A DNA stretch of 64,000 nucleotides from UBA4416 sp040386075 (GTDB lineage Bacteria; Bacteroidota; Bacteroidia; B-17B0; Aurantibacillaceae): NCBI GenBank assembly GCA_040386075.1, contig JAZKGE010000034.1:62001-126000 (forward strand), written 5' to 3'. Of the stretch, positions 44,401-50,276 are shown piece after piece (within the stretch, counting starts at the first letter, position 1; each line of letters opens with the position of its first letter). Below the pieces are notes generated by a model. It made no database searches. It was given only the letters and a program-made list of their open reading frames with translations, and was not told the origin of the DNA. Both the position numbers and the translations under genes were made by a program.

Positions 44401-45885
44401 AGTCCATGTATAGCTAGTTCCACCGCTAGACATTAAAGTGACCGTGCTGTTAGCGCAAACGGTTGCAGCAGATGATGATGCCGTAATTGTAGGAGTTTGA
44501 CCTACAATTACATTTAGAGTTCGGGTTCCGTTACAGCCTAATATGCTGGTTCCTGTTACAGTATAAATAGTTGTTACAGTAGGTGATACAACCACTGGAT
44601 TTCCCGATATGCCTCCGGGATTCCAAGTATACGTAGATGCTCCTGAACCTGTTAATGTTGACGAACCCGTTCCGCAAATTAAGCTGGGACTACGCGTAGC
44701 ATTAACAGTGGGATTAGCATTAACCGTTAAACTGATGGTTTGGGTTGAGACACACGATCCATTAGCACCTGTTACGGTATAAATAGTTGTTATTGTTGGA
44801 GATACGGCCACGGAGCTTGCAGTTACTGCTCCCGGATTCCAGGTATAAGAGGTGGCTCCCGTAGCTGATAACGTTGATGAATTTCCTCTGCATATTGCTG
44901 TTGGACTGGCAACAGGAAAAAGTGTTGGAGTTGGCGTAACAGATACTTGTACAACGCTTGTAAATGCAGTAGATCCGCCTCCGCAGTTTGCTACGTTCAT
45001 TGTAGCTGTATAATTGCTAGTGGCAGTAGGGCATGGAGCAGCTGTTAAGCCAGTTGCTGTAAAACCATTTGGTCCCGACCAGTTTACTGTATAATTGGGC
45101 GTGCCGGTTGGTGTAAAGCGCCATGACTCAGAAGTTGCAGACCATGCAGTTAATACATTCCTTCCTGCTGGTGCTACAGCCGTGGTTCCGGTTGCATTTT
45201 GTATACCTATCAATCCTTTTCCTCCCTGCCATGGACAGGTACCGGAACTATTTAAGATATGGGTTTCAATAATATTTGTTCCTTCGTATAACACTATTTG
45301 AAATGTTGACTTTGGATTTACACAACTTAATAGCGGAGCATTATTCCAGTAAGCTACAAATCTTCTACAGGGAGCGGTTCCTGTAACATAATAATTCACA
45401 GAAGACCCAACATCAGAAGGGTCAATATCCCTGTAGGGCGCGCAAATAGTATTTCCCGGATGGTCAATTAAATTAGGCAGTGTTGCTGAAATTGACCAGC
45501 TTTCGGTAGCAGGAGTAGTAATGTTAAATGTAATTTCACCATTTGCACCAACTAATAATTGATTAAATGTTGTTCCAAAATAACAAAAGTTAAAACCAAT
45601 ATTAATAGGAGAACTCCAAACGTCATCCACTATATTACTTATAGCTGGTGTTCCGCCCGAAAACGGGAAAGGAGTATATGGAATTGACCCTACAGTATAG
45701 GTATTAGTTGCATTAACAGGAACTACTGTTGCTGATAAATTTGCGCATGAACCGGAACAAATGGTTGTACTGGCACCTGTGCCTGCTTGTGCATTAACGC
45801 TAGGGCATGTTTGAGAAAAACCAATTTGTTGTGCCGAAGCAACAAATGCCAAAATCTGAAAAAACTTAGTAACTATTTTATTCAT
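35422..45885 (-). CDS. Giant repeat adhesin with type B T9SS sorting domain
   Basis: A 3487-residue secreted protein. Parts: signal peptide (about 1-25, ending IGFSQ); a beta-sandwich head (about 30-310, with GFNFCYFGTTFNQLLVGANGEITFN); about 31 tandem units of about 73 residues, each with an ICxGxSSTL strand and a TYTWNPG turn and ending near TVTG...VSLTV (about 315-2570); five units of another type (WSGPSSFTS, about 80 residues, 2570-2970); two DUF11-like domains (about 3060-3390); and a C-terminal gliding-motility-type domain (FIPEVFTPDGDGKNDFF ... FNRWGNKVY ... YYYIVEFEDGE). Most units have two cysteines, so disulfides are possible. It is 33 bp upstream of porP/sprF. SprB is the closest functional analogue; the ligand is unknown. 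Confidence 0.93.
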   Translation of the reverse strand: MNKIVTKFFQILAFVASAQQIGFSQTCPSVNAQAGTGASTTICSGSCANLSATVVPVNATNTYTVGSIPYTPFPFSGGTPAISNIVDDVWSSPINIGFNFCYFGTTFNQLLVGANGEITFNITTPATESWSISATLPNLIDHPGNTICAPYRDIDPSDVGSSVNYYVTGTAPCRRFVAYWNNAPLLSCVNPKSTFQIVLYEGTNIIETHILNSSGTCPWQGGKGLIGIQNATGTTAVAPAGRNVLTAWSATSESWRFTPTGTPNYTVNWSGPNGFTATGLTAAPCPTATSNYTATMNVANCGGGSTAFTSVVQVSVTPTPTLFPVASPTAICRGNSSTLSATGATSYTWNPGAVTASSVAVSPTITTIYTVTGANGSCVSTQTISLTVNANPTVNATRSPSLICGTGSSTLTGSGASTYTWNPGGISGNPVVVSPTVTTIYTVTGTSILGCNGTRTLNVIVGQTPTITASSSAATVCANSTVTLMSSGGTSYTWTPGPIVGATVVATPTANTIYTVTGRNATGCTSTNTVGISVTPGITITPVASPTSICSGASSTLTVSGATSYTWMPGAISGSVTVVTPTTTTIYTVTGTSAGCSNTKTISVVVNTPVITASKNPSILCAGNSATLTATGASTYTWNPGSITGNTIVVSPTITTLYTVTATNTLGCVGTRTINLPVSANPTVTPTASSASICLGSSTTLTVSGATTYTWMPGSTTGTVAVVSPTTTTNYTVTGRNTSGCISTGTIDITVHPTVTVTPSASSTLICRGSSSTLTATGANTYTWNPGSLTGSTVAVSPSVTTTYSITGTATTGCVGTTTLSITVSTIAVTAASNPTILCNTSSATLTSTGATSYTWNPGGVTGNTIVVTPTATTVYTVTGTNTVGCTATRTLNLSVGVTPTITAAASPTLLCSGATVTLSSSGATTYTWLPGSVVGATITRSPTVSTTYTVRGRDASSGCIGTNTVFVTVNPNPTVSATNSPTVICPGNSATLTANGASSYTWNPGALTGSTTIVTPTVTTIYTVIATSSLGCTGSSTVNLKVNPTPTVNATSSPTAICIGDMTILTGTGASTYTWNPGGLTGATVAVTPTITTTYTITGLNNGCSDTGTLSVVVNPNPTITSSSSPTIICPGSSATLTANGGTTYTWTPGNLTGNTVVVSPTVTTTYSVVGTNSLGCTNTSTVLLTLNSSPSISVTSSPTIICSGASSTLTASGASTYTWNPGTLTGSSVAVTPTTTTIYTVTGTSASGCTNTNTVSLTVSNPTVNAVSNPTTLCIGSTATLTGTGASTYTWNPGALTGSTIAVSPTATTIYSVVGTNTDGCISPTHTISLTVAPIPTISAVSNPTAICAGSSATLTGNGATTYTWNPGALTGTNVVVSPSATTVYTVTGNNGSCSNTSTVSLTVNSLPTLTATSNPTAVCAGSSATLTGNGATTYTWNPGALTGSTVTVTPTATTVYTVIGTSALGCTNTTTVSLTVNSNPSFTAAAAAGTICAGSTTTLGALGAVSYTWNPGGVTGFTVAVSPTVTTTYTVTGANAAGCTSTNTVDVNVVPNFTVSAVSNPTAICAGVSATLTGSGATSYTWNPGALTGTTTVVSPTATTIYTVTGSNGICANTATVSLTVNTTLTVTATSNPTVLCVGNTATLTSIGASTYTWNPGALTGSTISVTPTTTTIYTVNATDAMGCTATQTVDVTVSNPTVAATASSNTICAGQTTTLTGSGAATYTWNPGALTGNSVVVSPTVTTTYTITDVNVAGCTATNTITINVIANPTITASASPTVICSGSSSTLTANGSSTYTWSPGALTGTMVAVTPTITTTYTVMSDNGIGCTNSETVTVTVNSNPTLTLSASSNTICAGNSGTLTAMGATSYTWNPGALTTASVVVTPTATTAYTVTGTNGTCSTTQTISLSVSPSLTVTASATSNSICAGSTTTLTGSGATSYTWNPGALTGTAVAVSPTVTTTYTVDGDNSLGCAANNTITITVNSAPSVSITASSTALCVGSVTLTASGGTTYTWSPVTATTTAIVDSPTITTTYTVVSDNGTGCIGMQTITVNVGANPTLTLSASANTVCIGNSSTLNASGANTYTWNPGTLTGSTTVVSPTTATTYTVTGDNGGGCTNTETITISVGPALSVTATASSNTICAGSSATLTGNGATSYTWNPGAITGSTTVVSPTVTTTYTVDADNGTGCVANATVTINVNAIPSVSISATTTLLCSSGTVTMTASGATSYTWIPLAAVTATVFDNPSVTTTYTVTGADAAGCSNTQTIIINVGTTPTVSASSTSTTICAGASATLTGNGASTYTWNPGALTGTTTVVTPSVTTTYTIDGDNGTGCIGTNTITINVNSIPSLSIAATSTALCSAGSITLTASGGTTYTWSPVSATTASVVDSPTITTTYTVASDNGGCIGTQTITVNVGTSPTMTITASPVGTICVGTTATLTASGAASYTWNPTGATTNSITDAPSVTTTYTIIGDNGFGCTATNTFVLNVASGTSITAVANPTAACANSTVSLSASGATTYTWLPMNVSGATVTATPSVSTTYTVLGDNGTCVASSTVFVTVDPGPANVTATVSGDITCLTSSVDLFGSTTSSPVVYLWTGPSSYTSSTQNPTGITEGGVYTLGVVDLLTGCVNTATVSVVTNTTIPGLTVTTSGSLGCAGTITLTAASTTTNTLTYNWSGPSSFTSAVQSPTTSVAGDYTVNVADALTGCNTTATVTVGTGTATVGFTATASGSLTCIGDVTLTATPSSTNAVTYAWSGPSSFTSTVQSPTTTVAGDYTISVTDVASGCSSTSTITVGTNTVGPNLTATTSGSLGCATSVTLTASTTETNTLTYSWSGPSSFTSTAQSPTATVTGDYTVTANDAITGCSSTSSITVGTNTTIPTVGIGFPGPVLGCNSTVTLSVITAITPTMSFSWSGPSSFTSTAQTPTTSVEGDYTVTVTDPTNGCSNTVTVTVTTDTTVPVFSATVIPATCTGTVSNNDGTIIISGYGSTDTYDLSQAATYTGTATYVTGSTIPFGGTLTNTLTNPATAIPYTIRVFSANGCFADLTVTLTPVTCSTTTSSNVLGMTKAVSTPTFVNNNAYNVTYTVVATNASTVDLTNFSIIDNLNSTFPLPTTYSVISTPVVTSLNSSLTVNAGYDGSTQNDMLMPLTSTLTAGRKDTIVFTVQINPNGFFGPFKNSAIGSGFDGAITVSDSSNTGFAWDPDNDGDPTNNDTATVVSLNPNSHIGVAKSGIVSEVLADKTLDVTYTITVKNLGNDTIRFVQVFDTLNIPSPAQYTIKSGPSASGSLSANGNYNGVTDIGMLDANLSKLAPGQIETITLILNITPNDVKSITNIAIGAGFGTDGGIVRDSSNTGTEADPNGNGDATEPGENVPTVLELPDVELFIPEVFTPDGDGKNDFFVIKGISGRTVKITVFNRWGNKVYANDAYDNTWNGTPNVSGLIIGNSTLPQGTYYYIVEFEDGEDEPVNGYVVLQY
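36975..38178. repeat. Five WSGPSSFTS-type units inside the adhesin
   Basis: About 240 bp each. Each unit contains the codons for a (N/S/T)WSGPSSFTS turn and DYTV(T/N/S)V, and a C-rich strand at the start. They form the stalk part nearest the C-terminus and differ clearly from the 31-unit array. Confidence 0.85.
38178..44940. repeat. Array of about 31 tandem units inside the adhesin
   Basis: Counting the YTWNPG-like turn gives about 31 units of roughly 218 bp. At DNA level the recurrent stretch is a gcacctggattccatgtata-type segment on the plus strand, with varied flanks. High similarity between units makes recombination and length change likely. It is coding and not a CRISPR array. Confidence 0.9.
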
Positions 45886-45891
45886 AAATTC

Positions 45892-46341
45892 TTATTGAAT
45901 GGTTAAAGTAATAGTATTAAGGCTGTGAGGATTCATCACATCTAAAACTTCAATTGATTTAATTTCAGTATCTGAAAGGGCCTGCAAATCCTTGATTATC
46001 GTTGCCTCAGCATATTTTTTCTCAGATTCAGTGATCTCATAATAGGTTGTGGAACCTTGAGCATATTTTTTTAAAAAGGAAAGACATTCATTGCGCACAT
46101 CAAATGCAAAAGCTACACTGCCAGCCTTATTACTTGTATAAAGCTTTACCGCAGACTCTTGTTTTTTTAAGAGTTCTTTAAAAACCGGAATAAAGGAAGC
46201 ATTGTTCTCCCTGAGCATATTTTTCTGGACACTTCTCAGTGCTACACTATTCTTTGTAATAAAATCCTTTAACTCCGCATTAGTTTGGGCTTGGGTTATA
46301 GCGCAGAAAAGCAAAGCGCAGAAAAACAGTTTTAATCTCAT
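45892..46341 (-). CDS. Small secreted protein at the head of the adhesin operon
   Basis: A 149-residue protein from the ATG at 46341 (MRLKLFFCALLFCAITQAQ, a clean signal peptide). In-frame starts at 46353 and 46395 would add only a non-conserved stretch. The mature part is helical and polar (NAELKDFITKNSVALRSVQKNML, FIPVFKELLKKQESAVKLY, ESEKKYAEATIIKDLQAL). It ends 6 bp upstream of the giant adhesin on the same strand, so both are in one operon. No family is recognised. A periplasmic helper for adhesin folding or export is possible from position alone. Confidence 0.65.
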   Translation of the reverse strand: MRLKLFFCALLFCAITQAQTNAELKDFITKNSVALRSVQKNMLRENNASFIPVFKELLKKQESAVKLYTSNKAGSVAFAFDVRNECLSFLKKYAQGSTTYYEITESEKKYAEATIIKDLQALSDTEIKSIEVLDVMNPHSLNTITLTIQ

Positions 46342-46530
46342 AGGTTCAATCATAAAAAATGTTATAGAAGATAAAAATACAACAATTATTAACATGTTTT
46401 GAACATATTGGAGGCTATTAAATCTTTTAATAAATTAAATAGCTGATTTTTAATATCTTATATGTTTAGAAAAACCAATGTTGATAGAAAAATACCCTAA
46501 AAACCCTAGGATTTTTATATGAAAATTCAA

Positions 46531-46562
46531 CAAAAAAGCCGCTGTGAACAGCGGCTTTTTAA
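46531..46562 (-). terminator. Terminator after secA
   Basis: aaaagccgctg pairs with cagcggctttt around tgaa, with an A tract on the far side (a T tract on the minus strand). It lies just past the secA stop and upstream of the adhesin operon. Confidence 0.85.
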
Positions 46563-46565
46563 GAT

Positions 46566-49500
46566 TTAAGCTACACCAATTCCATGACAGCTTTTGTATT
46601 TTTTACCACTTCCACAAGGACAAGGATCATTTCTTCCGATCTTTTGCTCTACACGAACCGGTTGTTGTTTTGGTTTTGGTTGTTCCTGCTGCTGCTGCGC
46701 TTCTTCTTCACTGCGGCTTTCTACCAGTTTTTCTTTTGGTCGTTGTTGCACAGGTTCCTGCGTAAAACGGGCCTGTTGTAACTGAGGGTTTTGTTTGTTA
46801 TTCTCTTCAATTGGCAAACCACCTTTCATTAAGAAAGAAATAATATCCTTACTTGTTTTGGCGATCATGGTCTTGAACAAATTAAACGACTCCAATTTAT
46901 AAACTACCAAAGGATCTTTTTGTTCTAATGAAGCATTTTGAACCGATTGTTTCAAATCATCCATTTCACGCAAATGTTCTTTCCACGAATCATCGATCAT
47001 TGCAAGGATAACCGTTTTCTCAAACACATTAACCATTTCGCGGCCATTGGTCTCGAATGATTTCTTAAGGTTTGCCATTACCTGGATAGAACGAATGCCA
47101 TCTGTGAAAGGCGTAACGATGTTCTCAAAGTTATTGTTCGGATTTGTGTAAACATCTTTTACAACCGGGAAAACCATTTCGGCTATCTGTGCCGATTTCA
47201 ATCTGTAATGTTGTTCTCCTGCTTCAAATAAACGTTGAGCTATGTCATCTTCTCTTCCAGCTTTGAATTCTTTTTCATCAAACGGCGATTCGATACCGAA
47301 GTATTTGATACACTCTACATTAAAGCTTTCAAAATCTTTTACAACATGGTATTCCGAAACAAGACTTTCAGCCACTTCGTAGATCATGTTTGCGATATCA
47401 ATACTGATACGGTCTCCGTTCAATGCATTACGACGACGCTTGTATACAACATCACGTTGTGCGTTCATTACATCATCATATTCGATCAAACGCTTACGTG
47501 TACCGAAGTGATTTTCTTCTACTTTTTTCTGTGCACGCTCAATTGATTTTGAGATCATAGAATGTTGAATGACTTCACCTTCCTGTAATCCCATTCTATC
47601 CATTAAACTGGCAATACGCTCACTACCAAATAAACGCATTAAGTTATCTTCTAAACTCACAAAGAATTGTGAACTTCCCGGATCTCCCTGACGACCTGCA
47701 CGACCACGCAACTGCCTGTCGACACGGCGTGACTCATGACGCTCGGTACCAACAATTGCTAAACCACCTGCTTCTTTCACACCAGGTCCTAATTTAATAT
47801 CTGTACCACGACCAGCCATATTGGTAGCAATGGTTACAGTTCCTGCTTGTCCTGCTTCTGCAACAATGTCGGCTTCTTTTTGGTGTAATTTGGCATTTAA
47901 TACGTTATGCTTAATGTTTCTTAATTTAAGCATACGGCTTAATAATTCAGAAATATCAACCGTTGTTGTACCAATCAATACCGGGCGACCGGCAGCTACC
48001 AGTTTGGCTGTTTCTTCAATAACGGCATTGTATTTTTCACGTTTGGTTTTGTAAACCAGGTCTTGCTCATCTTTACGGGAAATAGCGCGATTGGTTGGGA
48101 TCACAACTACATCCAGTTTGTAAATATCCCAGAACTCGTTTGCTTCAGTTTCTGCAGTACCGGTCATACCTGCTAACTTGTTATACATACGAAAATAATT
48201 CTGTAAAGTAATAGTCGCATAAGTTTGAGTAGCTGCTTCGATCTTCACATTTTCTTTAGCTTCCAAAGCCTGGTGTAAACCATCGCTGTATCGGCGGCCT
48301 TCCATGATACGACCTGTTTGCTCATCCACAATTTTGATCTGGCCGTCAGCAATTACGTATTCCTGATCGATCTCAAATAAAGAGTACGCTTTTAATAACT
48401 GGTTTACAGTGTGGATACGTTCGCTTTTCACACTAAAGTCACGCATCAACGATTCTTTCAATAATATTTTTTCCTTTGGGTCTGCAAATGTTCTTTTTTC
48501 AAGATCAGCAATTTCGCCACCAACATTAGGAATGATAAAGAAATGAGGATCATCTGTTGTTCCGGTGATCAGGTCAATACCTTTCTCTGTCATATCAACC
48601 GAATTGTTTTTTTCATCGATCACAAAATACAGATCCACATCAATTTTATGCATTTCTTTTTGTTGGTCCTGCATGTAATAGTTCTCTGTTTTTTGCAACA
48701 ATGCTTTTACACCCGGCTCGCTTAAATATTTAATTAAAGCACCGTTTTTTGGTAAGCCACGGTAAGCACGTAATAAAGGAATGCCTGCTTCTTTCTCGTT
48801 TCCTTCAGCAAACAAACGTTTCGCATCCGTTAAAAAAACCTGTACAGCAGCTTTTTGTGCTGCCAATAATTTTTCTACACGTGGCTTGAACTCCATGAAT
48901 TCATGCTTGTCGCCTGTTGGGGTTGGCCCCGAAATAATTAATGGAGTACGGGCATCATCAATTAACACTGAATCGACCTCATCCACAATAGCAAAATTAT
49001 GTTTACGTTGAACAAGATCCGATAATTCACGGGCCATGTTATCACGCAGGTAATCAAACCCAAATTCGTTATTGGTACCGTATGTAATATCTGCTAAATA
49101 TGCCTGACGACGGTTCTCAGTGTTAGGCTCATGCTTGTCGATACAATCCACACTTAAGCCATGAAACTGGAACAAAGGAGCATTCCATTCGCTATCACGT
49201 TTGGCCAGGTAATTGTTTACAGTTACTACGTGAACACCTCTTCCTGATAAGGCGTTTAAGAAAACAGGTAATGTAGAAACTAAAGTTTTACCTTCACCAG
49301 TAGCCATCTCCGATATTTTACCCGAGTGTAATACAGCACCACCAATTAACTGTACATCGTAATGCACCATGTTCCATAACACTTCGGTACCTGCCGCTAT
49401 CCATTTATTTTTCCAAGCTGCCTGGTTACCACGTATCTCAATGTTTTTTTGAGTTTTGGCTAAGTTGATATCAAAATCATTAGCAGAAACAACTAACTCT

Positions 49501-49877
49501 TCGTTCTCAGAAAAACGACGTGAGGTGTCTTTCAAAATAGCATAAGCTTCAGGAAGGATCTCATTCAAAACCCCTTCGATCTTTTCGGTGATCTCTTTTT
49601 CAAGCTCGTCTACCTTTTTATACAATTCTTCTTTGGCGTCAATATCCATGTCGTATTCTTTTTCAATACGGGCCTTAATGTCATCTATCTCTGCCTGCTC
49701 TGTCTTTGTAGCGTCTTTTATCTTTTGCTTAAGAGCATCTACTTTGGCACGCAACTGATCGTTGGATAATGATGCAAGGGTTGGATATATTTCTAATGTT
49801 TGATCAACCAGCGGTTGTATGGATTTAATATCTTTTTCTGATTTGGTACCAAAAAATTTCTTGAGGAACGTTAACAT
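46566..49877 (-). CDS. secA: Preprotein translocase ATPase SecA
   Basis: A 1103-residue SecA that drives Sec-dependent export, needed also for T9SS cargo to reach the periplasm. Motifs: Walker A ATGEGKTLVSTLPV, DEVDSVLIDDARTPLIISG, TNMAGRGTDIKLGPGV, GRAGRQGDPGSSQFFVSLEDNL. The C-terminal zinc motif is IGRNDPCPCGSGKKYKSCHG. The start is MLTFLKKFFGTKSEKDIKSI; an upstream in-frame ATG 17 codons earlier is not in the family. It is about 200 residues longer than E. coli SecA, as is normal in this phylum. A possible promoter is TTTG (49926-49929), a 17-bp spacer and TACTTTCG (49901-49908), minus strand. Confidence 0.97.
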   Translation of the reverse strand: MLTFLKKFFGTKSEKDIKSIQPLVDQTLEIYPTLASLSNDQLRAKVDALKQKIKDATKTEQAEIDDIKARIEKEYDMDIDAKEELYKKVDELEKEITEKIEGVLNEILPEAYAILKDTSRRFSENEELVVSANDFDINLAKTQKNIEIRGNQAAWKNKWIAAGTEVLWNMVHYDVQLIGGAVLHSGKISEMATGEGKTLVSTLPVFLNALSGRGVHVVTVNNYLAKRDSEWNAPLFQFHGLSVDCIDKHEPNTENRRQAYLADITYGTNNEFGFDYLRDNMARELSDLVQRKHNFAIVDEVDSVLIDDARTPLIISGPTPTGDKHEFMEFKPRVEKLLAAQKAAVQVFLTDAKRLFAEGNEKEAGIPLLRAYRGLPKNGALIKYLSEPGVKALLQKTENYYMQDQQKEMHKIDVDLYFVIDEKNNSVDMTEKGIDLITGTTDDPHFFIIPNVGGEIADLEKRTFADPKEKILLKESLMRDFSVKSERIHTVNQLLKAYSLFEIDQEYVIADGQIKIVDEQTGRIMEGRRYSDGLHQALEAKENVKIEAATQTYATITLQNYFRMYNKLAGMTGTAETEANEFWDIYKLDVVVIPTNRAISRKDEQDLVYKTKREKYNAVIEETAKLVAAGRPVLIGTTTVDISELLSRMLKLRNIKHNVLNAKLHQKEADIVAEAGQAGTVTIATNMAGRGTDIKLGPGVKEAGGLAIVGTERHESRRVDRQLRGRAGRQGDPGSSQFFVSLEDNLMRLFGSERIASLMDRMGLQEGEVIQHSMISKSIERAQKKVEENHFGTRKRLIEYDDVMNAQRDVVYKRRRNALNGDRISIDIANMIYEVAESLVSEYHVVKDFESFNVECIKYFGIESPFDEKEFKAGREDDIAQRLFEAGEQHYRLKSAQIAEMVFPVVKDVYTNPNNNFENIVTPFTDGIRSIQVMANLKKSFETNGREMVNVFEKTVILAMIDDSWKEHLREMDDLKQSVQNASLEQKDPLVVYKLESFNLFKTMIAKTSKDIISFLMKGGLPIEENNKQNPQLQQARFTQEPVQQRPKEKLVESRSEEEAQQQQEQPKPKQQPVRVEQKIGRNDPCPCGSGKKYKSCHGIGVA

Positions 49878-50038
49878 AGTGTGTTTTAAATTTAAGCTAA
49901 CGAAAGTACGAAAAATACACGTTCCCAAATTATAAATTTTACTAAATAATTAATTGATTATCAGTGAGTTTAAATCAGGTAGGGTTGAAAATGAACAATT
50001 TTGTATCGGAAGTGGGAGAAGATTAAGTTTGGTATTTA

Positions 50039-50165
50039 GGCGTGCCCCCCGCAAAAGTGGCGACGAGGTTAGGCTGTCGCTTTAATCTTTTGTGCCGTTA
50101 TGCTGAAGCTTCGGCGCAAGCGTAAAGATGCAGGCAAAAGGATTTCCGCTTACATCCATCACGCA
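50039..50165. repeat. Half copy (F) of the long modular inverted-repeat element
   Basis: Begins ggcgtgccccccgc and ends catccatcacgc, so it is one arm only, with diverged stems. Its second hairpin holds an extra gctgaagcttcggc segment. It lies in the divergent 399-bp gap between secA and the propeller sensor. The right arm is missing. Confidence 0.75.
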
Positions 50166-50231
50166 ATTGTTTTCTTAAATTGTGCTAAAAATTCATCCAG
50201 TTATCGTCAAAAAGCCACCACTTACAAAAAG

Positions 50232-50265
50232 TTGCATACTAACTAACGATTAATCTGTACTTTAG
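50232..50265 (+). promoter_or_regulatory. Promoter of the propeller sensor kinase
   Basis: TTG (50232-50234), a 23-bp spacer and TACTTTAG (50258-50265), 11 bp before the ATG. The spacer is at the long end of the usual range. Confidence 0.4.
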
Positions 50266-50276
50266 TAAAGCCACTT

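Noticed and set aside
38178..44940. Possible CRISPR-like array because of regular repeats
   Set aside because: The period is about 218 bp, the repeats lie in one long open frame, and they translate into matching protein units with conserved cysteines and WNPG turns. There are no short direct repeats with unique spacers and no cas genes.
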